NCBI RefSeq assembly: GCF_001831515.1
Contig: NZ_KV825619.1
Coordinates: 558 to 54,113, forward strand
Length of the DNA: 53,556 bases
Direction of reading: 5' to 3'
DNA from: Corynebacterium sp. HMSC074A01
GTDB taxonomy: Bacteria; Actinomycetota; Actinomycetes; Mycobacteriales; Mycobacteriaceae
Part shown: positions 16,980-26,146 of the stretch, piece after piece
Layout of the letters: each line of letters starts with the position of its first letter
Numbering within the stretch: position 1 is the first letter of the stretch
The notes under the pieces: generated by a model
What the model was told of the DNA's origin: nothing
The model's input: only the letters and a program-made list of their open reading frames with translations
The model's database searches: none
Program-made: the position numbers and the translations under genes

Positions 16980-18474
16980 CACACAAACTGCAACGGTAGA
17001 AGGTGTCCACGCCCACCCGGTGACCGTGGAGGCCAACGTCGGCCCGGGCCTGCCGGGCATGCACATGGTGGGGCTGGGGGATGCGGCGGTGAAAGAGTCG
17101 CGCGAGCGAATCCGCACCGCGGTGGCCAATGCGGCGTTGCCGTGGCCGCGCACGAAGATCATGGTCTCACTCTCGCCCGCGCACCTGCCGAAGGCGGGCT
17201 CGCATTTCGACCTGCCCGTCGCCGTCGCGGTGCTGGGCAGTCTGGACCCGCGCGCCCAGGTGCGGCTGCGCTCGACGATGCTGCTCGGCGAGCTGGCTCT
17301 CGACGCCACGCTACGCCGGGTCGAGGCGATCCTGCCGATGCTGCTTCAGGCGCGCCAGCGTCAAGACATCGAGACCATCATCATCCCGCGCGCGAATCAG
17401 CACGAGGCCGCGCTGGTGGGCGATCCCCGTATCCGGCTGGCCGACTCGCTGGGGGAGGTCTTCGCGTTCCTTACCGGCGGGCCGGCGTTGGAGGCAGTTT
17501 CCGCGGAGTTCGCTTGCGCGGCGAGCTCGGAAGGCCCGGACTTTCGCGACATTGCGGGACAGGCGCACGAGCGCGCCGCCTTCGAGGTCGCTGCCGCGGG
17601 CGGCCACCACGTAATGCTGGTGGGCCCGCCCGGCACCGGCAAGTCCATGCTGGCCGAGCGCCTGCCGTCGATCCTGCCACCTTTGACCCAGCATGAGCGC
17701 ATCGAGTGCACCTCGCTGCACCAGGCCGCCGGTATCTCGCGCGGCGAGGTCGTGGCCAACCGGCCGTTCATCGCCCCGCACCCCTCGTTGACCAAAACGA
17801 TGCTGCTCGGCGGGGGAGCACACAACCCTGCGCCGGGCGCGGTAAGCCAGGCCCATCACGGGGTCTTATTTCTTGACGAGGCCTCCGAGATCCCCGCCCG
17901 AGTCCTCGACGCCCTGCGCATCCCACTCGAGCAGCAGGAGGTAAGGCTCACCCGCGGCAAGCGCACCGTGGTCTTCCCGGCCAGCTTCCAGCTCATCATG
18001 GCTGCCAACCCCTGCCCCTGCGGGCAGGAGCAAGAAAAATGCCGCTGCCACCCCAGTGAGCGGGCCCGCCACCTGGCGAACATCTCCGGCCCGTTGCGCG
18101 ACCGTCTGGACGTCTTCTGCCGCACCACCCAGGCCGCCGCGGTGTTGAGCCCCGAGGGGGCCGAGTCCAGCGCGGTCATCGCCGAGCGCGTGGCCCTCGC
18201 CCGCGAGCGCGCCGCCGCCAGGTGGGGCGCAGCGTTGACGAACGCGCAGGTGGCCTCCACGCTGCTGCGCCGTGAGCACCCGGCCGACGAAGCCGGCATG
18301 ACCTTCCTCGAACACCGCCTCGGCCACGGCGAGCTCACCCAGCGCGGCGTGGACAAAGTGCTCAAACTTGCCTGGACGCTCGCGGACCTCGAAGCCGCGG
18401 CCGTGCCCGATATCGACCACGTCGCCCGCGCCTGCGAGCTGCACGCCCCACGACTTGAGGAGCGTGCCGCATGA
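16966..18474 (+). CDS. YifB/ComM family Mg-chelatase-like AAA+ ATPase
   Basis: 502 residues. ComM-type hexameric helicases extend heteroduplex joints during natural transformation. There is an N-terminal ChlI-like domain (GLPGMHMVGLGD), Walker A GPPGTGKS near residue 219, Walker B VLFLDEAS near 299, and a Cys-rich loop (NPCPCG...KCRCHP) near 348-362. The ATG at 16966 lies inside the yraN end; its stop overlaps the dprA start as ATGA. Confidence 0.93.
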   Translation: MALASTQTATVEGVHAHPVTVEANVGPGLPGMHMVGLGDAAVKESRERIRTAVANAALPWPRTKIMVSLSPAHLPKAGSHFDLPVAVAVLGSLDPRAQVRLRSTMLLGELALDATLRRVEAILPMLLQARQRQDIETIIIPRANQHEAALVGDPRIRLADSLGEVFAFLTGGPALEAVSAEFACAASSEGPDFRDIAGQAHERAAFEVAAAGGHHVMLVGPPGTGKSMLAERLPSILPPLTQHERIECTSLHQAAGISRGEVVANRPFIAPHPSLTKTMLLGGGAHNPAPGAVSQAHHGVLFLDEASEIPARVLDALRIPLEQQEVRLTRGKRTVVFPASFQLIMAANPCPCGQEQEKCRCHPSERARHLANISGPLRDRLDVFCRTTQAAAVLSPEGAESSAVIAERVALARERAAARWGAALTNAQVASTLLRREHPADEAGMTFLEHRLGHGELTQRGVDKVLKLAWTLADLEAAAVPDIDHVARACELHAPRLEERAA

Positions 18475-19643
18475 GCGCATTAACGTCTTGGGCGTACCTC
18501 TCGCGCGTCATCGAAGGCCCGTCCACCCACCTCCAGGAACTGCTGCGCGCCGGGCGCGACGCCGACGAGATCGCCCGCGGCATCCGCCACCGCGCCTCGT
18601 GGCTCGGCCCGCTCTTGCGCACCACCGAGCGCCGCTATGACTGGGACCGACCCGCAGAAGACCTGGAACAGGCGCACTCGCTTGGCTACGCCCTGCTCAC
18701 CCCGGAGGCACCCGGCTGGCCCGGCGCACGCATTGAGGAGTCCTTCGTGCGCGGTGCCTTCGCCAGCCGGGAGAATATGGATAACCCCATCGCGGACGCC
18801 GCCGCCCCGCATGCGCTCTGGGTGCGCGGCGCGCACGATCTGGCGCAGCTGTGCGAGCAGTCCGTGGCGTTCGTGGGCACCCGCGCCGCCACCGCCTACG
18901 GGCACCAGGTCACCCAGGACCTGGTTACCTCGGTGGCCAAGCACCGCTACACGGTGATCTCCGGCGGGGCGCTCGGGATTGACACGGTCGCACACGAGGC
19001 GGCGCTCGCTGCGCGCACCCCGACAGTGGTGGTCGCCGCCTGCGGGCCGGGCATTACCTACCCGCGGCGCAACGAGCGCCTCTTCGACCGCATCGTGGCC
19101 GCGGGAGGCTCGATGGTGACGGAATATCCGCCAGGCGTTTCCCCGGATCGCCACCGTTTCCTTACCCGGAACCGCCTGGTCGCCGGGCTTACTCTTGGCA
19201 GCGTGGTGGTGGAGGCGGCGTTTCGCTCCGGGGCGCTGAACACCCTGAAGTGGGCGCGCTACTACAACCGGCAGGCGATGGCGGTGCCCGGCTCGATCCT
19301 GGGCGCGGGTTCCCTGGGCGCGAACCTGGCCATCCGCAACGGGAATGCCACGATGGTGCTCAACGGCGAGCAGATTCACGCTCAGCTTGGCGAGCTCGGT
19401 ACGAGCGAAGGCGAGGAGCAGCTCGAACTCGAGTACGCGGCGAACCCCGTCCAGCAGCTCAGCCACAACGAGCTGCGCGTATACGACGCCACCCCGCCGA
19501 ATGACGCCCAGGCGCGCGAGGCAGAGGAGATCGCAGCGAGCGCCGGGATGAGCACGGGGCTGACCGTACACCTGCTCATGGAGCTCGAGCGTCGTGGGCT
19601 GGTCCAGCGCAACCGACGGGTGTGGTCCCGCACCCAGACGTAA
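18471..19643 (+). CDS. dprA: DNA-processing protein DprA
   Basis: 390 residues. DprA loads RecA on incoming single-stranded DNA. The Rossmann-like core shows VAFVGTRAATAYG (about 131), SGGALGIDTVAHEAAL (about 163-178) and the later RNRLVAGLT box. A C-terminal winged-helix-like segment (GLTVHLLMELERRGLVQR) is present. It is translationally coupled to the comM-like gene. Competence in corynebacteria is not demonstrated by this alone. Confidence 0.95.
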   Translation: MSALTSWAYLSRVIEGPSTHLQELLRAGRDADEIARGIRHRASWLGPLLRTTERRYDWDRPAEDLEQAHSLGYALLTPEAPGWPGARIEESFVRGAFASRENMDNPIADAAAPHALWVRGAHDLAQLCEQSVAFVGTRAATAYGHQVTQDLVTSVAKHRYTVISGGALGIDTVAHEAALAARTPTVVVAACGPGITYPRRNERLFDRIVAAGGSMVTEYPPGVSPDRHRFLTRNRLVAGLTLGSVVVEAAFRSGALNTLKWARYYNRQAMAVPGSILGAGSLGANLAIRNGNATMVLNGEQIHAQLGELGTSEGEEQLELEYAANPVQQLSHNELRVYDATPPNDAQAREAEEIAASAGMSTGLTVHLLMELERRGLVQRNRRVWSRTQT

Positions 19644-19658
19644 CGTTTGGGGACCAAG

Positions 19659-19672
19659 TACACTCATGTGAC
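19659..19672 (+). promoter_or_regulatory. Candidate leaderless promoter (-10) of xerC
   Basis: TACACT (19659-19664) lies 8 nt before the ATG at 19673. There is no Shine-Dalgarno sequence. Confidence 0.4.
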
Positions 19673-20566
19673 ATGAGTGATGTTGGCACGCAGTTCCTCG
19701 CCGCCGCGGCGGACTACGCCGACTACGCGCGCACCGTGCAGAACCGCTCGGAAAACACCGTCAAGGCCTACGCGGCAGACCTGCGCTCGCTTGGTGGCTA
19801 CGTGCGCACGCTCGACGAGTTCACCCTGGACACGTTGCGCACCTGGCTTGCCGACGCCGCACGCGCCGGTAAAGCCCGCACCACCATCGCCCGACGTACC
19901 GCCACCGCGCGAGGCTTTTCCACTTGGGCCTACAAGCAAGGGCTTCTCGACGCCGACGTCGCCGCCCGCCTCGTCACCTCCCAGGTCTCCCGTCCGCTTC
20001 CTACCGTGGTCAACCCCGATCGCGCAGGTGCACTCGTCGAGGCCGAAACCGCCGACGACGCTCACCCCGCCGAAGCCTTACGCGACCGCGCAATGCTCGA
20101 GCTGCTCTACGCTACCGGCATCCGCGTCGGCGAACTCACCGGCTTAGACGTTGGCGACCTCGACTTCGACCGCCAGGTTGCCCGAGTTACCGGTAAGGGC
20201 AACAAGCAGCGCACCGTGCCGTTTGGCACACAGGCGAGCCTGGCCGTGCAGGACTGGCTGGAGCAGGGGCGCGACGAGCTGGCGGGGAAGACCCGTGCCC
20301 TGTTCGTGGGCAGCCGCGGTGCGCGCATCGACCAACGGCAGGTGCGCCGTATCGTAGAGCGCGCCGGGCAACGGGCAGGGTTGACTGACATCACGCCGCA
20401 CACGTTGCGCCACACCGCGGCCACGCACACGCTCGAGGGCGGGGCTGACCTGCGTGTTGTCCAAGAGATGCTCGGGCACTCCAGCCTGCAGACCACGCAG
20501 ATCTACACGCACGTCTCGGCTCAGCGCCTGCGCCGCGTCTACGAGCAGGCGCACCCACGGGCCTAA
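19673..20566 (+). CDS. xerC: Tyrosine recombinase XerC
   Basis: 297 residues, the usual length for XerC/D. An N-terminal SAM-like DNA-binding domain is followed by the catalytic domain with the full set Arg151 (TGIRVGEL), Lys175 (GKGNKQR), His243 and Arg246 (HTLRH), His269 (LGHSS) and Tyr278 (QIYTHV). It resolves chromosome dimers at dif with a partner recombinase. The neighbourhood (dprA upstream, rpsB downstream) is the standard actinobacterial place for xerC. It is convergent with the M23 gene, overlapping it by 4 bp. Confidence 0.93.
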   Translation: MSDVGTQFLAAAADYADYARTVQNRSENTVKAYAADLRSLGGYVRTLDEFTLDTLRTWLADAARAGKARTTIARRTATARGFSTWAYKQGLLDADVAARLVTSQVSRPLPTVVNPDRAGALVEAETADDAHPAEALRDRAMLELLYATGIRVGELTGLDVGDLDFDRQVARVTGKGNKQRTVPFGTQASLAVQDWLEQGRDELAGKTRALFVGSRGARIDQRQVRRIVERAGQRAGLTDITPHTLRHTAATHTLEGGADLRVVQEMLGHSSLQTTQIYTHVSAQRLRRVYEQAHPRA

Positions 20567-21078
20567 GCGTCAAGCGGTTTGAGCCGGATCTGCGGGGGAT
20601 CCAGGAGCGTGAGCGGGTCGAAGTAGCCGTCCTTCCCGCGCAGTGCACCCCAGTGCAGCCCGAGGTGCGAGTTCGGCGCGTTTGGAGGGGAGTAGGCGAG
20701 CGTGCCGATGGCGTCGCCCTCGGCAACCGCATCGCCCTTCTTTAGTGCGGTGCGTACGGGCTGGTAGGTGGTGCGAAAACCCTCAGGGTGGTGGATGGAG
20801 AGCACCGGCGTGCCGGCGACGTTACCCGCGAAGTGGACGGTGCCGCCTCCTGCGGCGTAGATCGTGTCACCTGGTTCGGCGGCAAGATCCACCCCGCGGT
20901 GACCGGGCTGCCAGTTCTTCAAGGGGATTTCGGCGGGCCGTAACACCTGCGAGGCGTGCGATGCGGTGGTTGTGGGGTCTACCCAGGCAAGTGCCGGGGT
21001 AGAAGTGGCAACTAGGAGTAGGAGGGTAAGGAGGATGGCGGTGATGGGGGAGCGGGTGGGCGTCGATAAGCATTGCAT
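20563..21078 (-). CDS. M23 family secreted metallopeptidase
   Basis: 171 residues. It begins with a signal peptide (MQCLSTPTRSPITAILL..., cleavage after ALA). The lysostaphin-type peptidase core shows the zinc ligands HRGVD (HxxxD) and HLGLHWG (HxH). It probably cuts peptidoglycan cross-links or helps regulate cell-wall hydrolysis outside the membrane. The ATG at 21078 was chosen because it starts the signal peptide; the longer frame to 21159 adds 27 residues before it. It is divergent from rpsB. Confidence 0.88.
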   Translation of the reverse strand: MQCLSTPTRSPITAILLTLLLLVATSTPALAWVDPTTTASHASQVLRPAEIPLKNWQPGHRGVDLAAEPGDTIYAAGGGTVHFAGNVAGTPVLSIHHPEGFRTTYQPVRTALKKGDAVAEGDAIGTLAYSPPNAPNSHLGLHWGALRGKDGYFDPLTLLDPPQIRLKPLDA

Positions 21079-21130
21079 GCGTCTATGTAAAGCAGATACT
21101 TCGCTTGTGCGGAAGAGTAAGCGAAAAATC

Positions 21131-21158
21131 TGTGGATAACGCGCGCGAGTTATCCACA
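21131..21158. promoter_or_regulatory. Two perfect inverted DnaA boxes
   Basis: TGTGGATAAC (21131-21140) and GTTATCCACA (21149-21158) form a perfect 10-bp inverted repeat with an 8-bp spacer of alternating GC. Each arm contains the consensus DnaA box TTATCCACA. They lie between the M23 gene and the rpsB -10 at 21184. Confidence 0.65.
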
Positions 21159-21183
21159 ATTAGGAGTTGCGGCATGTGGCGCG

Positions 21184-21189
21184 TATAGT
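21184..21189 (+). promoter_or_regulatory. Candidate rpsB promoter (-10)
   Basis: TATAGT is a near-consensus -10. A start near 21196 would leave a leader of about 170 nt, which contains the hairpin GTGTGGG (21299-21305)/CCCGCAC (21313-21319) with an A-rich loop, a possible site for ribosomal-protein feedback. No strong -35 is seen at 17 bp. Confidence 0.45.
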
Positions 21190-21366
21190 TGTCCCGGCAG
21201 TATGCGCGCTTTTGTGCGCAGCTGACTCCGCGCGCCGACACACGCGGGCCGGGCAAAGGTCCCCTCGAGAAGGGGTGCACGGCACGCACGGTGCCAGGGT
21301 GTGGGATAAAAACCCGCACATAGACCAGTACATAACCGAACTACTTTCTCCAAAGGAGACATTCCC

Positions 21367-22299
21367 ATGGCAGTTGTAACCATGCGCGAACTCCTCGACG
21401 CCGGTGTCCACTTCGGCCACCAGACGCGTCGTTGGAACCCGAAGATGCGTCGCTTCATCTTCACCGACCGCAACGGCATCTACGTCATCGACCTGCAGCA
21501 GACCCTGACCTACATCGACGAGGCGTTCGAGTTTGTCAAGGAGACCGTTGCACACGGCGGCACCATCCTGTTCGTCGGCACCAAGAAGCAGGCGCAGGAG
21601 TCCATCCAGGAAGAGGCAGAGCGCGTCGGCATGCCGTACGTCACCCACCGTTGGCTCGGTGGCATGCTCACCAACTTCCAGACCGTGTCCAAGCGAATCG
21701 CCCGCATGAAGGAACTGCAGGCGATGGACGCAGCCGAGGACGGCTACGCCGGCCGCGGTAAGAAGGAAGTCCTCATGCTCACCCGCGAGCGTGTCAAGCT
21801 TGAGCGCGTGCTCGGCGGCATCGCCGACATGACCAAGACCCCGTCCGCACTGTGGATCGTTGACACCAACAAGGAGCACATCGCCGTCAACGAGGCGCAG
21901 AAGCTGCGCATCCCCGTTGTTGCAGTGCTGGACACCAACTGCGACCCGGACTTCGTCGACTTCCCGATCCCGGGCAACGACGACGCCATCGGCGCAGTCA
22001 AGCTGCTCACCCACGTCGTGGGCGAGGCAGTCATCGCTGGTAAGCAGCAGCGCGAAGAGCGTCAGCTCGCCGCAGCTCGCGACGCCGCAGGCGACAACGA
22101 CGCCAAGCTGCAAGCAGAGGCCACCGAGGCCGCTGCGCAGGCCGCATCCTCCGACGACGTCTCCGCTGCTGACGCAGCGAAGGCAGCTGCCGCAGCCGAG
22201 GCTGCAGCTCCGCAGGAGGTCGCACCGGTCGAGCAGCCGCACGCAGTGCGCGCCGCCGAGCAGGCTAAGCAGGAGGAAGGCTCCGACAAGGAGGCTTAA
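21367..22299 (+). CDS. rpsB: 30S ribosomal protein S2
   Basis: 310 residues. The S2 core is clear: [41 protein letters not shown] and the region near NTNCDP. A C-terminal Ala/Glu-rich extension of about 60 residues is typical of actinobacteria. AAAGGAGA precedes the ATG. It is linked to tsf downstream, as in nearly all bacteria, but separated by a very long hairpin. Confidence 0.98.
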   Translation: MAVVTMRELLDAGVHFGHQTRRWNPKMRRFIFTDRNGIYVIDLQQTLTYIDEAFEFVKETVAHGGTILFVGTKKQAQESIQEEAERVGMPYVTHRWLGGMLTNFQTVSKRIARMKELQAMDAAEDGYAGRGKKEVLMLTRERVKLERVLGGIADMTKTPSALWIVDTNKEHIAVNEAQKLRIPVVAVLDTNCDPDFVDFPIPGNDDAIGAVKLLTHVVGEAVIAGKQQREERQLAAARDAAGDNDAKLQAEATEAAAQAASSDDVSAADAAKAAAAAEAAAPQEVAPVEQPHAVRAAEQAKQEEGSDKEA

Positions 22300-22306
22300 A
22301 ACCTCA

Positions 22307-22395
22307 CCCTTCATTCACCCCGCGTCTTCGGTTCACGTCCGCCCCAGCAGTTGGGCCGGGACGCGAGCGAAGCGCGGGGTGAACTGCGTGAAGGG
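22307..22395 (+). other. Long imperfect hairpin between rpsB and tsf
   Basis: CCCTTCA (22307-22313) and TTCACCCCGCG (22314-22324) pair with CGCGGGGTGAA (22373-22383) and TGAAGGG (22389-22395). Inside, CTTCG and CGTCC pair with CGAAG and GGACG. No U-tract follows, so it does not look like a simple terminator. It may set the rpsB:tsf ratio by RNA processing or attenuation. Confidence 0.6.
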
Positions 22396-22438
22396 GACTG
22401 TTAGCCGCGTCTAGCATGCCGATGATGAAGAATTCGGC

Positions 22439-22444
22439 TACCCT
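22439..22444 (+). promoter_or_regulatory. Possible -10 of a separate tsf promoter
   Basis: TACCCT fits the TANNNT pattern and lies beyond the long hairpin, about 107 nt before the tsf start. No convincing -35 was found, so this is weak. Confidence 0.25.
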
Positions 22445-22550
22445 TTACACGATTACTTATCACAGCCAACTTGCGCGGCCGCCTCGCGTAGAAAAGCGTG
22501 AGGCGGGGGCGGAAGTTGCACAAACCTTAAACGAGGAGGATCGCCCAACA

Positions 22551-23369
22551 ATGGCGAACTACACCGCAGCAGACGTGAAGAAGCTCCGTGAGATGACCGG
22601 CTCCGGCATGATGGACTGCAAGAAGGCGCTCGAGGAGACCGGCGGCGACTTCGAGAAGGCCGTGGAGAACCTGCGCATCAAGGGTGCAAAGGACGTGGGC
22701 AAGCGCGCAGAGCGCAACGCCCTCGAGGGCCTGGTTGCTGTCTCCGGCAACACCATCGTCGAGGTCAACGCCGAGACCGACTTCGTGGCTAAGAACCAGG
22801 AGTTCAAGGACCTCGCTGCCAAGATCGCTGACGCTGCCGCTGCAGTGAAGGCCAACTCCGCAGAGGAGCTTGCCAACGCTGACGTCGACGGCCAGACCGC
22901 ACACGAGGCGCTCCAGGTGCTCTCTGCCAAGATCGGCGAGAAGCTCGAGCTGCGTCGCGCCGCTACCGTCGAGGGCACAAACGTTGCCAAGTACTTGCAC
23001 CAGCGCTCCGCTGACCTGCCGCCGGCCGTCGGCGTGCTCGTTGCCTACACTGGCGACGACGCTGAGGCTGCGCACCAGGTTGCGCTGCAGATCGCTGCGA
23101 TGAAGGCTCGCTTCCTCAAGCAGGAGGACATCCCGGCCGACGTCGTGGAGAAGGAGCGCGCGGTCCAGGAGGAGATCACCCGCAACGAGGGCAAGCCGGA
23201 AGCTGCTATTGCCAAGATCGTTGAGGGCCGCATGGGTGGCTTCTTCAAGGACGTCGTGCTGCTCGACCAGCCGTCCCTGGCTGACTCCAAGAAGACGGTG
23301 AAGCAGTTCGCCGACGAGCACAACATCGAGATCACCGACTTCGTCCGCTTCGAGGTCGGCCAGGCATAA
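22551..23369 (+). CDS. tsf: Elongation factor Ts
   Basis: 272 residues. EF-Ts exchanges GDP on EF-Tu. The N-terminal UBA-like domain ([20 protein letters not shown]) and the core with TDFVAKN (EF-Tu contact) are intact. Start 22551 follows GAGGAGG; a longer in-frame reading from 22416 has no family match. Confidence 0.98.
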   Translation: MANYTAADVKKLREMTGSGMMDCKKALEETGGDFEKAVENLRIKGAKDVGKRAERNALEGLVAVSGNTIVEVNAETDFVAKNQEFKDLAAKIADAAAAVKANSAEELANADVDGQTAHEALQVLSAKIGEKLELRRAATVEGTNVAKYLHQRSADLPPAVGVLVAYTGDDAEAAHQVALQIAAMKARFLKQEDIPADVVEKERAVQEEITRNEGKPEAAIAKIVEGRMGGFFKDVVLLDQPSLADSKKTVKQFADEHNIEITDFVRFEVGQA

Positions 23370-23390
23370 GTTTTCACCTGCCTAGATTTT

Positions 23391-23431
23391 TAGCGCCCAG
23401 CTCCCTCACCAGGGGGTTGGGCGCTATTTTT
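23391..23431 (+). terminator. Intrinsic terminator of tsf
   Basis: TAGCGCCCA (23391-23399) pairs with TGGGCGCTA (23418-23426), and TTTTT follows. Confidence 0.92.
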
Positions 23432-23461
23432 GTGCGTTTATCTTCTCGTGCGCTCTCTGGC

Positions 23462-23467
23462 TAGAAT
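23462..23467 (+). promoter_or_regulatory. Candidate pyrH promoter (-10)
   Basis: TAGAAT preceded by TGGC resembles an extended -10. The leader would be about 48 nt and carries AAAAGGAG at 23505-23512 before the GTG at 23522. Confidence 0.4.
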
Positions 23468-23521
23468 TGTGGGCGATAACTTCCACGCACATCCGGCTTT
23501 CGTGAAAAGGAGTGTCACACT

Positions 23522-24247
23522 GTGACTGATATTGCCCCCGACCGCAACGGCTTCAAACGCGTCATGCTCAAGCTGGGCGGTGAAATGTTTGGCGGCGGCA
23601 AGGTTGGCATCGACCCGGACGTGGTGGAAAGCGTGGCGTCGCAAATCGCTGAGGTGGCGAAGTCCGGCACCGAGGTCGCCGTGGTCATCGGTGGCGGCAA
23701 CTTCTTCCGCGGCGCTGAGCTGCAGAAGCGCGGGCTGGACCGCGCCCGCTCCGACTACATGGGCATGCTCGGCACCGTGATGAACTGCCTGGCCCTGCAG
23801 GACTTCCTCCAGCAGAAGGGCGTGGACTGCCGCGTGCAGACCTCCATCAACATGGCGCAGATCGCCGAGCCGTACCTGCCGCTGCGCGCTGCCCGCCACC
23901 TGGAGAAGGGCCGCGTGGTCATCTTCGGCGCAGGCATGGGTATGCCGTACTTCTCCACCGACACCACCGCCGCCCAGCGCGCGCTGGAGATCGGCTGCGA
24001 GGTACTGCTCATGGCCAAGGGCGTGGACGGCGTCTACGACGACGACCCGCGCACCAATCCGGACGCGAAGCTGCTCACCGAGGTCTCGCCGCGCGAGGTG
24101 CTTGAGCAGGAGCTGAAGGTGGCGGACGCGACCGCGTTCTCGCTGTGCATGGACAACAACATGCCGATCCTGGTGTTCAACCTGCTCAAGGAAGGCAACA
24201 TCGCGCGTGCGGTGGCCGGCGAGCAGATTGGCACGCTGGTGGCTTAG
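23522..24247 (+). CDS. pyrH: UMP kinase
   Basis: 241 residues. It phosphorylates UMP to UDP in pyrimidine synthesis. The amino acid kinase fold shows [21 protein letters not shown] and a region [15 protein letters not shown] that binds nucleotide. GTG start with AAAAGGAG upstream. In many bacteria frr follows directly; here a minus-strand amidase gene intervenes. Confidence 0.97.
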   Translation: MTDIAPDRNGFKRVMLKLGGEMFGGGKVGIDPDVVESVASQIAEVAKSGTEVAVVIGGGNFFRGAELQKRGLDRARSDYMGMLGTVMNCLALQDFLQQKGVDCRVQTSINMAQIAEPYLPLRAARHLEKGRVVIFGAGMGMPYFSTDTTAAQRALEIGCEVLLMAKGVDGVYDDDPRTNPDAKLLTEVSPREVLEQELKVADATAFSLCMDNNMPILVFNLLKEGNIARAVAGEQIGTLVA

Positions 24248-24358
24248 GGGTTTTGGGAGGTGCTTGCGGAGGCTGTGAATTTTTCTACACAGCTAACGTG
24301 CAGCAACGGCATTTGCCCAGTTCGGTGATTAATAGGCTGGCTATGCTTGTAAGATCTT

Positions 24359-25471
24359 TCACACGTCCCGCAAAGATTCCACCTGCCACGCCAGGTTCAA
24401 CAGTTCCGTCGCACTGACCGACGGCTCACCCGCCCCGCCGAGCGCGCCCAGATGGATGCCACCAACGGAAATGGCCATGCTGCCGGTGACGTTAAACACC
24501 GAGCACCAGGGCGACCACACGGTCTGCTGGTAGAAGCTTTCCTCCGGCGTGAGCGAGGGGAAATACCCCAGTTTGGGTGGCGTTCTGCTGAGCGTGGGCG
24601 AAAGCACCACGTCCACGTCCCACTGCTGCGCCAGCAGGTGGGGCAGCGCCTCGATGTGCTCGCGTGCGGCCCGCATCTCGGCCGGTGTCACGCGGGAACC
24701 CTCCTCGTTGAGCCACTGCAGATACTCGTTGTCCAACGGGTCGATGCTGGTAAAGGAGTGGCGGATGCGGTTGGAGAAGTGCTCGAAGGTCTCGCCGGCC
24801 TCGCGGTAGGAGCGGATCCGCACAACCTCGTGGTGCCGGGACAGCGCGGACGCAACCCGCTCGACTGCGTCGGCGATGGAGGGGGAGGTCTCGGAGGGGA
24901 CCAGGAGGGCGTCGAGAAGCAGCCCAATGCGCAGCCGGCGGGGAGCGGCAGGCTGCATGCCGTAAAGCGCGCATTGGTCGGCCACGGTGCGGGTGAGAAA
25001 GCCGTGGGCCGCGACGTGCGGCGAGGCTGGCTTGAAGCCGACGATCCCGCAGGCCGCGGCGGGCACGCGCAGGGAGCCGCCGGCATCGGTGCCGTGGGCG
25101 GCGCGCACTTGGCCCTCCGCCACGGCGACGGCGGCACCGGTCGAGGACCCGCCGGGCGTGCAACCCGGGTGAGCGGGCGACTCGAGGACGGGCACGCCGG
25201 GGCGCTCGGCGTAGCAGGTGGCCCCCAGCTCCGAGGTGAGCGTCTTACCCGGGATGGTGGCCCCGGCGCCGAGGATCATGTGCACGATCGGGTCGGTGCG
25301 CGTGGCGGTATACGTGCGGGCTGGGTTGCCGTTGGTGGTGGGCCAGCCGGCGACATCCACCGAGTCTTTGACCGGCACCTCCCACCCGGAAAGGCGGGTG
25401 CGGGAGCGCGGCTGGGGGCCGTGGTGGGGCAGGGTGAGCTGCGCGCGGTGAGTAAACGCCGAATGCTGCAT
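24359..25471 (-). CDS. Amidase signature family protein
   Basis: 370 residues. The Ser-cisSer-Lys triad is visible: Lys35 in VPVKDS, the GGSS pair at 107-110, and Ser133 in GTDAGGSLRVPA. It is somewhat shorter than the usual 450-500 residues of amidase-signature enzymes. The substrate is unknown. It lies alone on the minus strand between pyrH and frr, and its start is near the frr promoter region, so the two are divergent. Confidence 0.88.
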   Translation of the reverse strand: MQHSAFTHRAQLTLPHHGPQPRSRTRLSGWEVPVKDSVDVAGWPTTNGNPARTYTATRTDPIVHMILGAGATIPGKTLTSELGATCYAERPGVPVLESPAHPGCTPGGSSTGAAVAVAEGQVRAAHGTDAGGSLRVPAAACGIVGFKPASPHVAAHGFLTRTVADQCALYGMQPAAPRRLRIGLLLDALLVPSETSPSIADAVERVASALSRHHEVVRIRSYREAGETFEHFSNRIRHSFTSIDPLDNEYLQWLNEEGSRVTPAEMRAAREHIEALPHLLAQQWDVDVVLSPTLSRTPPKLGYFPSLTPEESFYQQTVWSPWCSVFNVTGSMAISVGGIHLGALGGAGEPSVSATELLNLAWQVESLRDV

Positions 25472-25543
25472 GGCATAAGTGTAGGGGGCCGGTGTCGCTG
25501 GTAGATTAGTGGGGAACGTTTACAACTACAGGTGAGGAAAACC

Positions 25544-26101
25544 ATGATTGATGATGTTCTGTTGGACGCCGAAGAGCGCATGACCGCTTCGGTCGAGCAC
25601 ACCCGCGACGAGCTGGTCACCATCCGTACCGGCCGCGCAAACCCGGCGATGTTCAACGGCGTCATCGCGGACTTCTACGGCGCGCCGACCCCGATCAACC
25701 AGATGGCCACGATTTCTGTGCCGGAGCCGCGCATGCTGCTGATCAAGCCCTACGACATGTCCACCCTGCAGGAGATCGAGAACGCGATCCGCAACTCGGA
25801 CCTGGGCGTCAACCCCACCGACGACGGCCAGGTCATCCGCGTGACCGTGCCGCAGCTGACCGAGGAGCGCCGCCGCGACCTGGTCAAGACCGCCAAGCAG
25901 AAGGGCGAGGAGGGCAAGATTGCCATCCGTAACGTGCGCCGCCAGGGCATGGAGTCGCTGAAGAAGATCCAGAAAGACGGCGACGCGGGCGAGGACGAGG
26001 TCAAGACCGCGGAGCAGTCGCTGGACAAGACGACCCAGACCTACGTCGCGCAGATTGACGAGCTGGTGCAGCGCAAGGAAGACGAGCTGATGGAGGTCTA
26101 G
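25544..26101 (+). CDS. frr: Ribosome recycling factor
   Basis: 185 residues, standard length. RRF splits post-termination ribosomes with EF-G. Signature [17 protein letters not shown] near the N-terminus and [19 protein letters not shown] in the middle. The ATG at 25544 follows GGTGAGG; a GTG at 25532 in the same frame is too close to that site. Confidence 0.97.
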   Translation: MIDDVLLDAEERMTASVEHTRDELVTIRTGRANPAMFNGVIADFYGAPTPINQMATISVPEPRMLLIKPYDMSTLQEIENAIRNSDLGVNPTDDGQVIRVTVPQLTEERRRDLVKTAKQKGEEGKIAIRNVRRQGMESLKKIQKDGDAGEDEVKTAEQSLDKTTQTYVAQIDELVQRKEDELMEV

Positions 26102-26146
26102 TCCTCCTGCCCAGTCCAGGTCGATCATTCAATCAGCGAGGCGAAA

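Noticed and set aside
21131..21158. Chromosomal origin at the DnaA boxes
   Set aside because: Only two boxes, no AT-rich unwinding element, and no dnaA, dnaN or gyr genes nearby.
24248..24358. Small hairpin GCTGTG/CACAGC after pyrH as a terminator
   Set aside because: Only six pairs with the T-rich stretch in the loop rather than after the stem; too weak to call.
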